17,847 nucleotides of DNA. Origin: an uncultured Lachnospiraceae bacterium (GTDB lineage Bacteria; Bacillota; Clostridia; Lachnospirales; Lachnospiraceae). Of this stretch, positions 7,329-15,242 are shown piece by piece. The translations under genes were made by a program, and so were the position numbers. Location: the NCBI GenBank assembly GCA_947591115.1, contig CANQCX010000015.1, forward strand, positions 1 through 17,847, in the 5' to 3' direction. The number at the start of each line of letters is the position of its first letter. Position 1 is the first letter of the stretch. Below the pieces are notes generated by a model. That model was given only the letters and a program-made list of their open reading frames with translations, was not told where the DNA came from and searched no databases.

Positions 7329-8732
7329 TCATTTTGCACAATGCGGCTCGTTTTCCAAAGCTTCCAGCCACGCCTCCTCCTGCGCGATCACAGCCTCCAT
7401 CGCCTGTTTGGAAGGTGCGCCGACCGTACGTCGGGCATCGACGCAGGTTTCCATAGAAACCGCATCGTATACATCTTTTTCAAAGATCGGACTGACAGCC
7501 TGAAGCTCATCTAACGACAGCTCGTCGATCGCCGCGCCTTTTTCCAGACAATAGAGAACCAGCCGCCCGACGATCCCATGTGCATCCCGAAACGGAACTC
7601 CATGATTGACCAGATAATCCGCCGCATCGGTTGCGTTGGTAAAACCGTTCTTCGCGCTTTTTTTCATTACATCCTTGCAGAAATGCATGGTATCCAGCAT
7701 TCCCGTAAACAGCGCCAGACATCCCTTTACCGTATCAAACGCATCAAAAGACCATTCTTTATCCTCCTGCATATCCTTATTGTAGGCAAGCGGCAGTCCC
7801 TTCATAGTCGTCAGCAGCGCCATCAGCGCGCCGTATACGCGTCCGGTTTTTCCGCGGACCAGCTCCGCAATATCCGGATTTTTCTTCTGCGGCATGATAC
7901 TGCTTCCGGTGCTGTACGCATCATCAAGTTCGACAAACCGGTATTCGTTGGAATTCCAGATGATAATCTCCTCGCTAAAACGGCTCAAATGCATCATAAT
8001 GACGGACAGGGCGGATAAAAACTCAATCAGATAATCCCGATCCGAAACGCCGTCCATGCTGTTGAGCGTCGGACCGTAAAATCCCATCAGCTCCGCCGTA
8101 TACTCCCGATCCAGCGGATAGGTCGTTCCTGCCAATGCGCCGGAACCCAGCGGACAGTAATTCATCCGCTCATAAATATCGCAAAGACGGGAATCGTCGC
8201 GCTTAAACATTTCAAAATAAGCGCCCATATGATGCGCCAGCGTAATCGGCTGCGCCTTCTGCAGATGCGTAAATCCCGGCATGATCGTCTCGGTATTTTC
8301 CTTCATGATCCGCAGCAGAACCTTTAACAGCTCGCGCAGCAGCTCCCTTGTCTTTAATACCTCCAGTCTGGTATACAAACGCATGTCCAGCGCAACCTGA
8401 TCATTTCTGCTGCGCCCCGTATGCAGCTTTTTGCCGGTATCTCCCAGCCGCTCAATCAGGTTCGCCTCGACAAAGCTGTGGATATCTTCGTATTCATCGG
8501 TAATCGGAAGCCGTCCCGCCTCCACATCCTCTTTAATCCCCTTGAGGCAGGATACAATTTCCCGCTGCTCTTCCTGCGTTAAAATCCCCTGCTTTCCAAG
8601 CATGGTCACATGCGCAATGCTTCCCTCGATATCCTGTTTATAAAATCTCCGGTCAAAAGAAATCGACGCATTAAACTGATAGACCAGATGATCCGTTTCT
8701 TTGGTAAAGCGTCCTCCCCATAACTGTGCCAT
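7329..8732 (-). CDS. argH: Argininosuccinate lyase
   Basis: 467 residues, the usual length. It splits argininosuccinate into arginine and fumarate, the last step of arginine synthesis, as a cytoplasmic tetramer. The fumarase/aspartase superfamily signature GSSIMPQKKNPD (276-287) carries the catalytic serine loop; LHTGRSRNDQVALD (103-116) and PGFTHLQKAQPIT (152-164, with the conserved His156) are the other two active-site regions. ATG at 8732 follows AAAGGAG at a good distance. It starts 23 bp after queH, so the two are probably one transcript. No argG is in the window. Confidence 0.96.
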   Translation of the reverse strand: MAQLWGGRFTKETDHLVYQFNASISFDRRFYKQDIEGSIAHVTMLGKQGILTQEEQREIVSCLKGIKEDVEAGRLPITDEYEDIHSFVEANLIERLGDTGKKLHTGRSRNDQVALDMRLYTRLEVLKTRELLRELLKVLLRIMKENTETIMPGFTHLQKAQPITLAHHMGAYFEMFKRDDSRLCDIYERMNYCPLGSGALAGTTYPLDREYTAELMGFYGPTLNSMDGVSDRDYLIEFLSALSVIMMHLSRFSEEIIIWNSNEYRFVELDDAYSTGSSIMPQKKNPDIAELVRGKTGRVYGALMALLTTMKGLPLAYNKDMQEDKEWSFDAFDTVKGCLALFTGMLDTMHFCKDVMKKSAKNGFTNATDAADYLVNHGVPFRDAHGIVGRLVLYCLEKGAAIDELSLDELQAVSPIFEKDVYDAVSMETCVDARRTVGAPSKQAMEAVIAQEEAWLEALENEPHCAK

Positions 8733-8755
8733 AACTATTCTTCACTCCTTTTCTG

Positions 8756-9385
8756 TCATTGCTGTATCGCCGCCCGCTCCCGAAGGGAAAATACGCAGCC
8801 GCAGTAATTCTGGCGGTACATCCCATATTCCCGCGAAAGCTCCGTCGAGCGTTTGTAACCGTCCTTTTTCTTAAAATCCGAAAAAAGATAACGGACGTTG
8901 TATTTTTCTCCCAGCTCTGCGCCCAGCTCATTTAATTTCTGCGCATCCTTCAACGGACTGATCGTCAGCGTGGTCGTAAAAAAATCAAATCCATGCGCTT
9001 TTGCATAAGCCGCCGTTTCCTCCAGCCTCAGCCGGTAACAGGCAAAGCAGCGTTTACCGCCTTCCGGCAGCGTCTCCATTCCGCGGACGGTTTCGTAAAA
9101 ACGCGCGCAGTCGTACGCTCCCTCCACAAAGGAAACCGGATGTTTTACCGGAAACTCTTGAATAAACCGCTCCTGCTCCCCCGCCCGAAGCACATATTCC
9201 TCCGGCGGATAAATATTGGGATTATAATAAAATACCGTCACAGAAAAAAATTCGGACAAGCACTGAATACAGTAGGAGCTGCAGGGGCCGCAGCAGCTAT
9301 GCAGCAGCAGACGCGGCACGTTTTCTCCTTTTGCATACTGCCGGATTTGTTCTTCCATCACACGCTGATAATTGATACGGTTCAT
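8756..9385 (-). CDS. queH: Epoxyqueuosine reductase QueH
   Basis: 209 residues. QueH (formerly DUF208) reduces epoxyqueuosine to queuosine in the wobble position of GUN-reading tRNAs, replacing the unrelated QueG. Family cysteine motifs are all visible: HSCCGPCS (29-36, Cys31, Cys32, Cys35), C-x-x-C-Y (Cys113, Cys116) and YCGC (Cys195, Cys197), which hold the Fe-S cluster and iron. The TTLTISPLKD segment (138-147) is also typical. ATG at 9385 follows AGAGGGA at a short distance. No other queuosine gene is nearby, so its pairing with argH looks like chance operon membership. No clear promoter is seen in the 114 bp upstream of the start. Confidence 0.92.
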   Translation of the reverse strand: MNRINYQRVMEEQIRQYAKGENVPRLLLHSCCGPCSSYCIQCLSEFFSVTVFYYNPNIYPPEEYVLRAGEQERFIQEFPVKHPVSFVEGAYDCARFYETVRGMETLPEGGKRCFACYRLRLEETAAYAKAHGFDFFTTTLTISPLKDAQKLNELGAELGEKYNVRYLFSDFKKKDGYKRSTELSREYGMYRQNYCGCVFSLRERAAIQQ

Positions 9386-9448
9386 GATTCCCTCTTTTTT
9401 TGTTTCCCGTCCGCCTGCACCAAAGGCGCGGGAGCTTTGTAAGAGAAA

Positions 9449-9482
9449 AAGAAGGCGCCCGGCACATTTCGCGGCCCTTCTT
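9449..9482 (-). terminator. Probable terminator of the membrane protein-HD unit
   Basis: Imperfect hairpin with outer arms AAGAAGG / CCTTCTT (9449-9455 and 9476-9482) and a weaker inner CCG/CGG. On the minus strand a TTCTTTTTCTCTT tract follows. It lies about 17 bp beyond the HD gene stop. Confidence 0.5.
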
Positions 9483-9499
9483 CTCCCAAATACGCTGTT

Positions 9500-10021
9500 T
9501 TATTCTTCCTGACCGCCAAACATCTGGCGGAAAATCTCTTTTCCGGTTTCGGTGCGGAAAAGCTTCTGATAAACCTTCTGCCTGCTTTGCGCGCTCTCGT
9601 TCTCCTCATAGAGATTGACAAGGAAATCCGCCTCGATCAGGATCTGATAATCCAGTCCGTCAATATTGTCATACGTATGATGATGTCCGATCAGAAAGCA
9701 GATCCGGTCTATCATATAATTCTCAAAACCCAGTTCCGATAAGATCTGCTGCGCAACGATCGGACCCTCCTGCTCCTGAAGCTTTCCGTCGCAGCGTCCG
9801 TATTTTTCTTCCGCCGGACGGACCCCGATATCATGCGTATAGGCGGCGGCTTCCAGAATAAAAAGCGAAGCCTCGTCCAGTTCTTCGCCCATCCCGATGA
9901 TCCGCGCAAAACTATGTACCTTCAGAAAATGCTGGATGCGCTTGGGATCGCCGGAATCAAAAACGATCATCCTCCGGCACAAATCCTCCAGTTGGTTCTG
10001 ACTGTAACTATCACTGTCCAT
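9500..10021 (-). CDS. HD-domain metal-dependent phosphohydrolase
   Basis: 173 residues. The HD superfamily metal ligands are visible: His36, the paired His63-Asp64 (YTHDIG), His113/His114 (LIGHHHTYD) and Asp132 (EADFLVN). Such single-domain proteins hydrolyse phosphate esters, often nucleotides or ring phosphates, but the substrate cannot be told from the sequence. The C-terminal 40 residues are charged and end in FRQMFGGQEE. ATG at 10021 has AGGAGAGGA in the end of the upstream gene and lies 3 bp after its stop, so it is co-translated with the small membrane protein. Confidence 0.85.
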   Translation of the reverse strand: MDSDSYSQNQLEDLCRRMIVFDSGDPKRIQHFLKVHSFARIIGMGEELDEASLFILEAAAYTHDIGVRPAEEKYGRCDGKLQEQEGPIVAQQILSELGFENYMIDRICFLIGHHHTYDNIDGLDYQILIEADFLVNLYEENESAQSRQKVYQKLFRTETGKEIFRQMFGGQEE

Positions 10022-10024
10022 TGA

Positions 10025-10348
10025 TTATTCCTCTCCTGACAACATATATTTCAACGTAACCGTAGCCGCAGCATAGACGACCGCGCATAAAATTACCAGC
10101 GCCGGCTGTCCGAGCAGAATCCCTGCGATGATCTGCGCAAGTACAAGCACGCCATGCAGCCATAATTCGACATGATGAAGCAGCACCGCCAGCGCGCCTT
10201 CGATCATGACCAGAACGCAGACCGGAACGATCGGTTCGCGTAAGAGACAGATGCACAGGATCATAACCAGCGCCGCTACCGCGCAAAATCCCGCTATCGC
10301 GACCAGCAACTGATTTTTTTTGATTTTTTCCAGCCATTCTTGATTCAT
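10025..10348 (-). CDS. Small four-helix membrane protein of unknown function
   Basis: 107 residues. Four hydrophobic segments at about 13-36, 40-58, 62-79 and 82-98, with a basic N-terminus (KIKKN) that should stay in the cytoplasm. No catalytic motif or family is recognised. Start choice: ATG at 10348 has GAGGA 8 bases upstream (10357-10361); an in-frame ATG at 10375 has no binding site and would put that site inside the gene. It lies 3 bp before the HD hydrolase and shares its promoter at 10389-10417. Confidence 0.75.
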   Translation of the reverse strand: MNQEWLEKIKKNQLLVAIAGFCAVAALVMILCICLLREPIVPVCVLVMIEGALAVLLHHVELWLHGVLVLAQIIAGILLGQPALVILCAVVYAAATVTLKYMLSGEE

Positions 10349-10388
10349 AATTCTGTTCCTCTTCCTGCTCCTCATTGATACTGAAGCA

Positions 10389-10417
10389 ATTATAACAATT
10401 TATCCGCAAAAGGACAA
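10389..10417 (-). promoter_or_regulatory. Sigma-A promoter of the membrane protein-HD unit
   Basis: Minus strand TTGTCC (10412-10417), 17-bp spacer, perfect TATAAT (10389-10394), about 40 bp before the chosen start at 10348. Confidence 0.65.
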
Positions 10418-10496
10418 CCGTTAATCGAAAAAAAGAGCTAAAACCCCTGTTCCCACCGCAAAATGCGCGATAACCAGAGATCCCAACTCTCCCAAA

Positions 10497-10569
10497 AGCC
10501 AATAAGGGGATTCGAACCCCTGACCTACGCATTACGAGTGCGTCGCTCTACCGACTGAGCCATATTGGC
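10497..10569 (-). tRNA. tRNA-Thr (anticodon CGT)
   Basis: On the minus strand the 7-bp acceptor stem GCCAATA/TATTGGC, D arm GCTC...GAGC, anticodon stem ACGCA/TGCGT around the loop CTCGTAA (anticodon CGT, reading ACG), variable AGGTC and T arm with TTCGAAT all fold. The discriminator base is U. The 3' CCA is not encoded. A promoter lies at 10591-10619. Confidence 0.95.
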
Positions 10570-10590
10570 CTGCTTCCAAAAGCAAGACTT

Positions 10591-10619
10591 ATGATAACAA
10601 ATTCCAACCGGAAAATCAA
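10591..10619 (-). promoter_or_regulatory. Promoter of tRNA-Thr
   Basis: Minus strand TTGATT (10614-10619), 17-bp spacer, TATCAT (10591-10596), 21 bp before the mature tRNA 5' end. It points away from the pot operon promoter across the same intergenic region. Confidence 0.55.
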
Positions 10620-10655
10620 TACCTTTTTTTAATTTTTCCATGACATAAAAAATTC

Positions 10656-10684
10656 TTGACATTTTGTCAATATTTGTATACAGT
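10656..10684 (+). promoter_or_regulatory. Promoter of the XRE-pot operon, overlapped by an inverted repeat
   Basis: TTGACA (10656-10661), 17-bp spacer, TACAGT (10679-10684, four of six). The -35 box is one arm of a perfect inverted repeat TTGACA-TTT-TGTCAA (10656-10670), and an 8-bp palindrome TGTATACA (10675-10682) covers the -10 region. Both are well placed for a repressor. Confidence 0.6.
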
Positions 10685-10697
10685 GTTCCTGTTATGA

Positions 10698-10714
10698 GTT
10701 TATTTATGATAAAC
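10698..10714. promoter_or_regulatory. Second inverted repeat in the pot operon leader, candidate operator
   Basis: GTTTAT-TTATG-ATAAAC, arms of 6 bp with a 5-bp centre, located just past the expected transcription start and 33 bp before the regulator gene. Likely binding site for the XRE-cupin protein by position; not proven. Confidence 0.45.
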
Positions 10715-10746
10715 AAAAAATCAATTATAACTCGGGGGTATTTTTT

Positions 10747-11286
10747 GTGGATATCGGAAATCGCATGAAGGAACTCCGCGTTCAATACGGTCTGACACAG
10801 CAGGAGCTGGCAGACCGCGCGGAGCTGACAAAGGGATTCATTTCCCAGTTGGAGAGAAACCAGAATTCTCCTTCCATCGGGACTTTACTGGACATCATCC
10901 AATGTCTGGGAACGACGCCGGCGGAATTTTTTGCCGATGAATCTCCGGAGCAGATCGTATTTAAAAAAGAAGACTATTTTGAAAAAAAGGACGAAGAAAA
11001 AAAGCATATTTTCGAATGGCTTGTGCCAAACGCGCAGAAAAACGCTATGGAGCCGGCGCGGCTGACGCTAAAACCCAATGGCTCCTCCGAGGTCTATCTG
11101 CCGCATGAGGGCGAGGAATTCGGCTATATCCTCAAAGGAACCGTCCGTATCAATTACGGCGGAAGGATCCAGACCGTACATGAGGGCGAATCTTTTTATT
11201 TTAAAGGCGGGAAACGTCATTTTCTGGAAAATGCAGCCGCAAAGGACGCTGTATTGATCTGGATTACTACTCCGCCCAGCTTCTAA
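10747..11286 (+). CDS. XRE-family regulator with C-terminal cupin domain, probable polyamine-responsive repressor
   Basis: 179 residues. An XRE helix-turn-helix domain fills residues 3-62 (LRVQYGLTQQELADRAELTKGF through SQLERN and PSIGTLLDI). A cupin_2 barrel follows at about 100-176 (PHEGEEFGYILKG, then HEGESFYFKGGKRHFLEN), which in PuuR-type regulators is the ligand-sensing domain. Start is GTG at 10747: GGGGG at 10734-10738 stands 8 bases upstream, while the next ATG (codon 7) has no binding site and would cut the DNA-binding domain. It is the first gene of the pot operon, 29 bp before potA, so it most likely controls polyamine uptake and its own synthesis through the inverted repeats at 10656-10714. 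Ligand is inferred from context. Confidence 0.85.
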   Translation: MDIGNRMKELRVQYGLTQQELADRAELTKGFISQLERNQNSPSIGTLLDIIQCLGTTPAEFFADESPEQIVFKKEDYFEKKDEEKKHIFEWLVPNAQKNAMEPARLTLKPNGSSEVYLPHEGEEFGYILKGTVRINYGGRIQTVHEGESFYFKGGKRHFLENAAAKDAVLIWITTPPSF

Positions 11287-11299
11287 TATTTTATCTTTT

Positions 11300-11306
11300 G
11301 GAAAGG
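11300..11306 (+). promoter_or_regulatory. Ribosome binding site that fixes the potA start
   Basis: GGAAAGG ends 9 bases before ATG at 11316. The ATG at 11310 is only 3 bases from it and the TTG at 11298 lies upstream of it. Confidence 0.65.
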
Positions 11307-11315
11307 TATATGACT

Positions 11316-12389
11316 ATGAAAAAAAATCTGATCGATTTTATTGATATTTCAAAATCCTACGATGGAAATCTGGTATTGGATGAATTCAACCTCTATGTAC
11401 GGGAAAATGAATTCGTAACCCTCTTAGGACCGTCCGGCTGCGGAAAAACAACCACCCTGCGGCTTCTGGGCGGCTTTGAAACGCCGGACACCGGAAAGAT
11501 CCTGTTTGATTCCGTAGATATCACAAACCTTCCTGCCAACGAGCGGAAGCTCAATACGGTCTTTCAGAAATATTCTCTTTTTCCGCATATGTCGATTGCC
11601 GAGAATATTGCCTTTGGACTCAAGATCAGTAAAAAGAGCAAGCAATATATCGAGGATAAGATCAAATACGCATTAAAGCTGGTCAATCTGGACGGCTTTG
11701 AACACCGCTCGGTCGATTCTTTAAGCGGCGGCCAGCAGCAGCGTATCGCCATTGCGCGCGCGATCGTCAACGAGCCGAAGGTGCTGCTTTTGGATGAGCC
11801 TCTGGGCGCGCTGGATCTTAAGCTGCGCCAGAACATGCAGTATGAGCTGATGCGTTTAAAAGAAGAATTGGGGATTACGTTTCTTTATGTTACGCACGAT
11901 CAGGAGGAAGCGCTTACCATGTCCGATACCATTGTCGTCATGAATCAGGGCTATATCCAGCAGATCGGCACTCCGGAAATGATCTACAACGAACCGGAAA
12001 ACGCTTTCGTAGCTGATTTTATCGGGCACAGTAATATTATTGACGGTACGATGATTGAAGACAAACTGGTTGAGATCCTCGGCGTAAAAATGGCATGCGT
12101 AGACGAAGGATTTGGAAAAATGACTCCGGTTGACGTCGTTATACGTCCGGAGGATGTAGAGCTGGTCAAACCGGAGGACGGTTATCTGACGGGCGAAGTA
12201 ACCTCTTTGATCTTTAAGGGCGTCCACTATGAGCTGGATGTCATGGCAAACGGCTATGAGTGGCTGGTACATACTACCCAATACGTACCGGTCGGCACAC
12301 AGGTCGGAATACGCGTGATCCCTTTTAACATTCAGATCATGCACAAACCGGAATCTTCCGATGAAAAGGCGGTGGAAATCGATGAATAA
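11316..12389 (+). CDS. potA: Spermidine/putrescine ABC transporter ATP-binding protein
   Basis: 357 residues from ATG at 11316. It powers polyamine import by ATP hydrolysis on the inner face of the membrane. Walker A GPSGCGKT (38-45), Q-loop FQKYSLFP (83-90), ABC signature LSGGQ (136-140), Walker B VLLLDEP (156-162), D-loop and switch His194 are all intact. Residues from about 240 to 345 form the TOBE-type regulatory domain (VIRPEDVEL, then KGVHYELDV) found in PotA/MalK-like subunits. The stop TAA (12387-12389) overlaps the potB start by 8 bp. The family assignment to polyamines rests on the neighbouring PotB/PotCD proteins. Confidence 0.93.
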   Translation: MKKNLIDFIDISKSYDGNLVLDEFNLYVRENEFVTLLGPSGCGKTTTLRLLGGFETPDTGKILFDSVDITNLPANERKLNTVFQKYSLFPHMSIAENIAFGLKISKKSKQYIEDKIKYALKLVNLDGFEHRSVDSLSGGQQQRIAIARAIVNEPKVLLLDEPLGALDLKLRQNMQYELMRLKEELGITFLYVTHDQEEALTMSDTIVVMNQGYIQQIGTPEMIYNEPENAFVADFIGHSNIIDGTMIEDKLVEILGVKMACVDEGFGKMTPVDVVIRPEDVELVKPEDGYLTGEVTSLIFKGVHYELDVMANGYEWLVHTTQYVPVGTQVGIRVIPFNIQIMHKPESSDEKAVEIDE

Positions 12390-13206
12390 ATGGAAACGGC
12401 AGCTTCTTGCCGGCCCTTATTTGATCTGGATCGCCGGATTTATCCTGCTGCCTCTTATAATGATCGTATATTATGCCTTTACGAATGCGGACGGAGGCTT
12501 TACTCTGGAATATCTGGCGGAAATCGCAAACGAAAACAACCGGAAAGCGCTTTTGCTTTCGGTTGAGCTGGGCGTTGTCTGCACCGTCGTCTGTCTGGTG
12601 CTTTCCTACCCGCTTGCCATGATCTTAAACGGGTTGAACATCAAAAACCAGAGTTTTATTGTATTTGTCTTCATGCTTCCGATGTGGATGAATTTTATGC
12701 TGCGCATTCTGGCGTGGAAACTGCTGCTGTCCAAAAACGGCGTCATCAATACCGCTCTGTCTTTTTTCGGTCTTCCGGGAATCCAGATCCTGAACACGCC
12801 CGCCGCCGTAGTATTCGGAATGGTATATGATTTTCTTCCGTTTATGCTTCTGCCGATTTACAATTCCATGGCAAGGATCCGGAAGGACTGGCTGGAGGCG
12901 GCCAAAGATCTGGGAGCGAACAATCTTGTGATCTTCTTCCGCATCATTGTTCCCCTAACCGTTTCCGGAATCATAAGCGGCGTCGTCATGGTGTTTGTTC
13001 CGTCGCTGACCTCCTTTGCCATTTCACAGGTACTTGGCGGAGGCAAGGTGCTTTTGATTGGAAATATCATCGAACAGGACTTTATGCAGGGAATGCAGTG
13101 GAACGCGGGCAGCGGTCTTTCTTTTGTGCTGATGATCTTTGTACTGATCAGCATGGCGCTGATGAATTCTTTTGACAAAGAAGGGGAGGGAACTGCAATA
13201 TGGTAA
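12382..13206 (+). CDS. potB: Spermidine/putrescine ABC transporter permease PotB
   Basis: 274 residues, six predicted membrane helices at about 9-33, 56-83, 91-115, 140-162, 186-213 and 244-264. The EAA loop that docks with PotA is at 172-196 (EAAKDLGANNL... ending VSG). ATG at 12382 overlaps the potA stop and has GGTGG (12371-12375) 6 bases upstream; an in-frame ATG at 12361 lacks such a site. The gene ends 7 bp inside potCD, so the three transporter genes are translationally coupled. It forms the membrane channel together with the PotC half of the next protein. Confidence 0.92.
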   Translation: MNKWKRQLLAGPYLIWIAGFILLPLIMIVYYAFTNADGGFTLEYLAEIANENNRKALLLSVELGVVCTVVCLVLSYPLAMILNGLNIKNQSFIVFVFMLPMWMNFMLRILAWKLLLSKNGVINTALSFFGLPGIQILNTPAAVVFGMVYDFLPFMLLPIYNSMARIRKDWLEAAKDLGANNLVIFFRIIVPLTVSGIISGVVMVFVPSLTSFAISQVLGGGKVLLIGNIIEQDFMQGMQWNAGSGLSFVLMIFVLISMALMNSFDKEGEGTAIW

Positions 13207-15062
13207 AAAAATGTGCTTCCAGACTCTACATGGCGCTGATCTTTGCTTTTTTATATCTTCCGATCGTAGTGCTGATCATCCTCTCCTTTAACCGCTCCAA
13301 TACGCGCGTGAACTGGAAAGGATTTACGCTGGACTGGTATGTGCGCTGCTTCCAGAATGAGAATATCATGTCGGCGTTTGCCACGACGCTGGAGATTACG
13401 TTTATCGCCGCCATACTTGCAACGATCATCGGTACGCTTGCCGCGCTTGGAATCAGCGCCATGAAAAAACGCGGAAAAACCATTTTTCTGGGCGCGACCA
13501 ATATTCCGCTCTTAAATGCCGATATTGTAACGGGAATTTCCATGATGCTTCTATTCGTCCGTTTTACCCATCTGGGATTTGTGACGGTACTGATCGCACA
13601 TGTGACTTTTAACATCCCGTATGTGATTTTAAACATCCTGCCGAAATTAAAACAGGCGAACCGCTGCACCTATGAGGCTGCGCTGGATCTGGGCGCCAGT
13701 CCGCTCTACGCTTTTTACAAGGTCACATGGCCGGAAATCCGTCCGGGCGTCTTTTCCGGATTTCTGATGGCGGTTACCATGTCGCTGGATGATTTCAGCA
13801 TTACCTATTTTACGAAGGGCGCAGGGATCAATACGCTCTCTACCATGCTGTACACAGAACTTCGCAAGGGGATCAAACCGGAGCTTTATGCGCTTTCCAC
13901 GATTTTATTCTTTACGGTGCTGCTGCTTTTGATCGCCGCGAACTTAAATCCGGATAAAATTACCGCTCCCGTTTCCAAGCGCACCGTCTACCTAAAACGC
14001 GCCGCCTGTACCGCTATTCTAGCGTCGCTTGTGCTTGGTTCGCTTGCCATTTTTGCAGACGGCTCCCGTTTTTCTTCCGACGGGCCTTCGATTACCGTAT
14101 TAAATTACGGAAAATATCTTGATGAAGACGCGCTTCGGGAGTTTGAGGAGGAAAGCGGGATCAAGGTCAACTATGAAGAATATGAGGATCCGGAGGAAAT
14201 GTACACGAAGTACAAGGCCGGCTCGATCGATTACGATGTTATCTGCACTTCGGATTACATCATAGAAAAACTGATTCAGGAAGATGAAGTTCTGGAAATC
14301 TCATACGATGACATGCCGAATTATCAAAATCTCAATCCGGACATCATTGACATGACGGCTTCCTTTGATCCAAAGCACCGGTATACCGTCCCTTATTTTT
14401 ACGGAACGCTCGGGATCCTTTATAATACAGAGCTTGTCCGTCCGGAGGATGTGGAAAGCTGGGATTGCCTGTGGAACGGAAGCTATGCAGACGATATGAT
14501 CATGATCGGCTCCGTCCGCGACGCGTTTGCCCCTGCGCTGATCACGCTTGGCTATTCGCTCAACGATACCGACGAAACGCATCTGCGTGAGGCGCTGGAT
14601 ATTTTAAAAGCGCAAAGCGCACAGGTTTCGGCTTATTATGTGGATGAAACCTGCGATGAAATGATCGCGGAAAATGCGGCGATCGCGGTCTGCTATTCCG
14701 GAGAGGCGGGAGAAGCAATGGCGGAAAACGACCACTTGGCGTACTCCGTCCCGAAAGAGGGTTCCAACCTTTGGATTGATTCTTGGTTTATTCCAAAAAC
14801 CTGCCAAAATCAAGAGGGCGCGCAAAAATTTTTGGACTTCCTCTGCCGCGACGATATTTCCATGGCCAATTTTGAGTATGTCTATTATGCCTCGCCGAAC
14901 CTTTCCGTCGCGGAAAATCAGGATGCGGAGTTAAAAGAAAACGAGGCGGTCAATCCGTCCGAGGAGGTACTCCGGCGCTGTGAAGTCTACCGCGCGTTAA
15001 ACGACGAAAAAACAGTGCTTTACAATTCGCTCTGGCAGGAATTGATCGGACATTCGTCCTGA
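13200..15062 (+). CDS. potCD: Fused polyamine permease and polyamine-binding protein (PotC-PotD)
   Basis: 620 residues. Residues 1-250 are a PotC-type permease with six membrane helices and an EAA loop at 159-183 (EAALDLGASPLY... ending RPG). A basic linker (251-267) leads to an extra membrane helix (about 268-286), after which residues 296-620 form a PotD-type periplasmic-binding fold outside the cell. WIDS (525-528) matches the Trp-x-Asp-Ser motif that in E. coli PotD contacts the polyamine (W255/D257), and Asp441 and Tyr499 line up with E171 and W229; the position of D168 seems to be Ser438 (alignment from memory). No lipobox cysteine and no signal peptidase site are seen, so the binder would be tethered by the helix instead of a lipid. 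ATG at 13200 follows AGGGGAGGG. No separate potD is present. Fusions like this occur in some Firmicutes. Confidence 0.93.
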   Translation: MVKKCASRLYMALIFAFLYLPIVVLIILSFNRSNTRVNWKGFTLDWYVRCFQNENIMSAFATTLEITFIAAILATIIGTLAALGISAMKKRGKTIFLGATNIPLLNADIVTGISMMLLFVRFTHLGFVTVLIAHVTFNIPYVILNILPKLKQANRCTYEAALDLGASPLYAFYKVTWPEIRPGVFSGFLMAVTMSLDDFSITYFTKGAGINTLSTMLYTELRKGIKPELYALSTILFFTVLLLLIAANLNPDKITAPVSKRTVYLKRAACTAILASLVLGSLAIFADGSRFSSDGPSITVLNYGKYLDEDALREFEEESGIKVNYEEYEDPEEMYTKYKAGSIDYDVICTSDYIIEKLIQEDEVLEISYDDMPNYQNLNPDIIDMTASFDPKHRYTVPYFYGTLGILYNTELVRPEDVESWDCLWNGSYADDMIMIGSVRDAFAPALITLGYSLNDTDETHLREALDILKAQSAQVSAYYVDETCDEMIAENAAIAVCYSGEAGEAMAENDHLAYSVPKEGSNLWIDSWFIPKTCQNQEGAQKFLDFLCRDDISMANFEYVYYASPNLSVAENQDAELKENEAVNPSEEVLRRCEVYRALNDEKTVLYNSLWQELIGHSS

Positions 15063-15086
15063 CAAAATTTTGGCTGACAAAATTTT
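15060..15086 (+). repeat. Two direct copies of TGACAAAATTTT at the end of potCD
   Basis: The 12-mer occurs at 15060-15071 and 15075-15086, period 15 bp, starting at the last base before the potCD stop has been passed. The 9-mer TGACAAAAT in it also occurs, on the minus strand, inside the inverted repeat at 10656-10670 that covers the operon promoter. Confidence 0.55.
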
Positions 15087-15127
15087 TAAAAAAAGAATTG
15101 CAAAATCACACAATTCATGATAAAGTA

Positions 15128-15167
15128 AATCCACGATGACCGATTGGATTCATCGTGGATTCTTTTA
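15128..15167 (+). terminator. Rho-independent terminator of the pot operon
   Basis: Perfect 12-bp arms AATCCACGATGA / TCATCGTGGATT (15128-15139 and 15150-15161), a 10-base loop, then CTTTTAT. It lies 66 bp after the potCD stop and 75 bp before the DUF5688 gene. A weak promoter-like pair (TTGCAA 15098-15103, TAAAGT 15121-15126) lies just ahead, which would start transcription at the hairpin itself; I do not regard it as established. Confidence 0.85.
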
Positions 15168-15242
15168 TCCCCTTATCTGCACGTTTCGTGCCGAAATCCC
15201 TATGTTTTATGATTTCTTTCTGAAAGCAAAGAAAGGAAAACC

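Noticed and set aside
9382..9621. Open frame spanning the gap between queH and the HD gene
   Set aside because: It overlaps the HD gene end and a probable terminator hairpin, has no ribosome binding site, and its residues are arginine/lysine-rich low-information sequence.
10428..10497. Terminator after tRNA-Thr ending in the run of T on the minus strand near 10428
   Set aside because: A T run is present but I could not find a convincing stable stem directly ahead of it.
10011..10532. 173-codon minus-strand frame crossing the tRNA-Thr and membrane protein gene
   Set aside because: It runs through the tRNA gene and reads the membrane protein gene in another frame. The four-helix frame with its own binding site explains the region better.
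10497..10569. tRNA-Thr as an integration site of a mobile element
   Set aside because: No integrase gene lies beside it and I noticed no second copy of its 3' end in the window; the flanking genes look like normal chromosomal genes.
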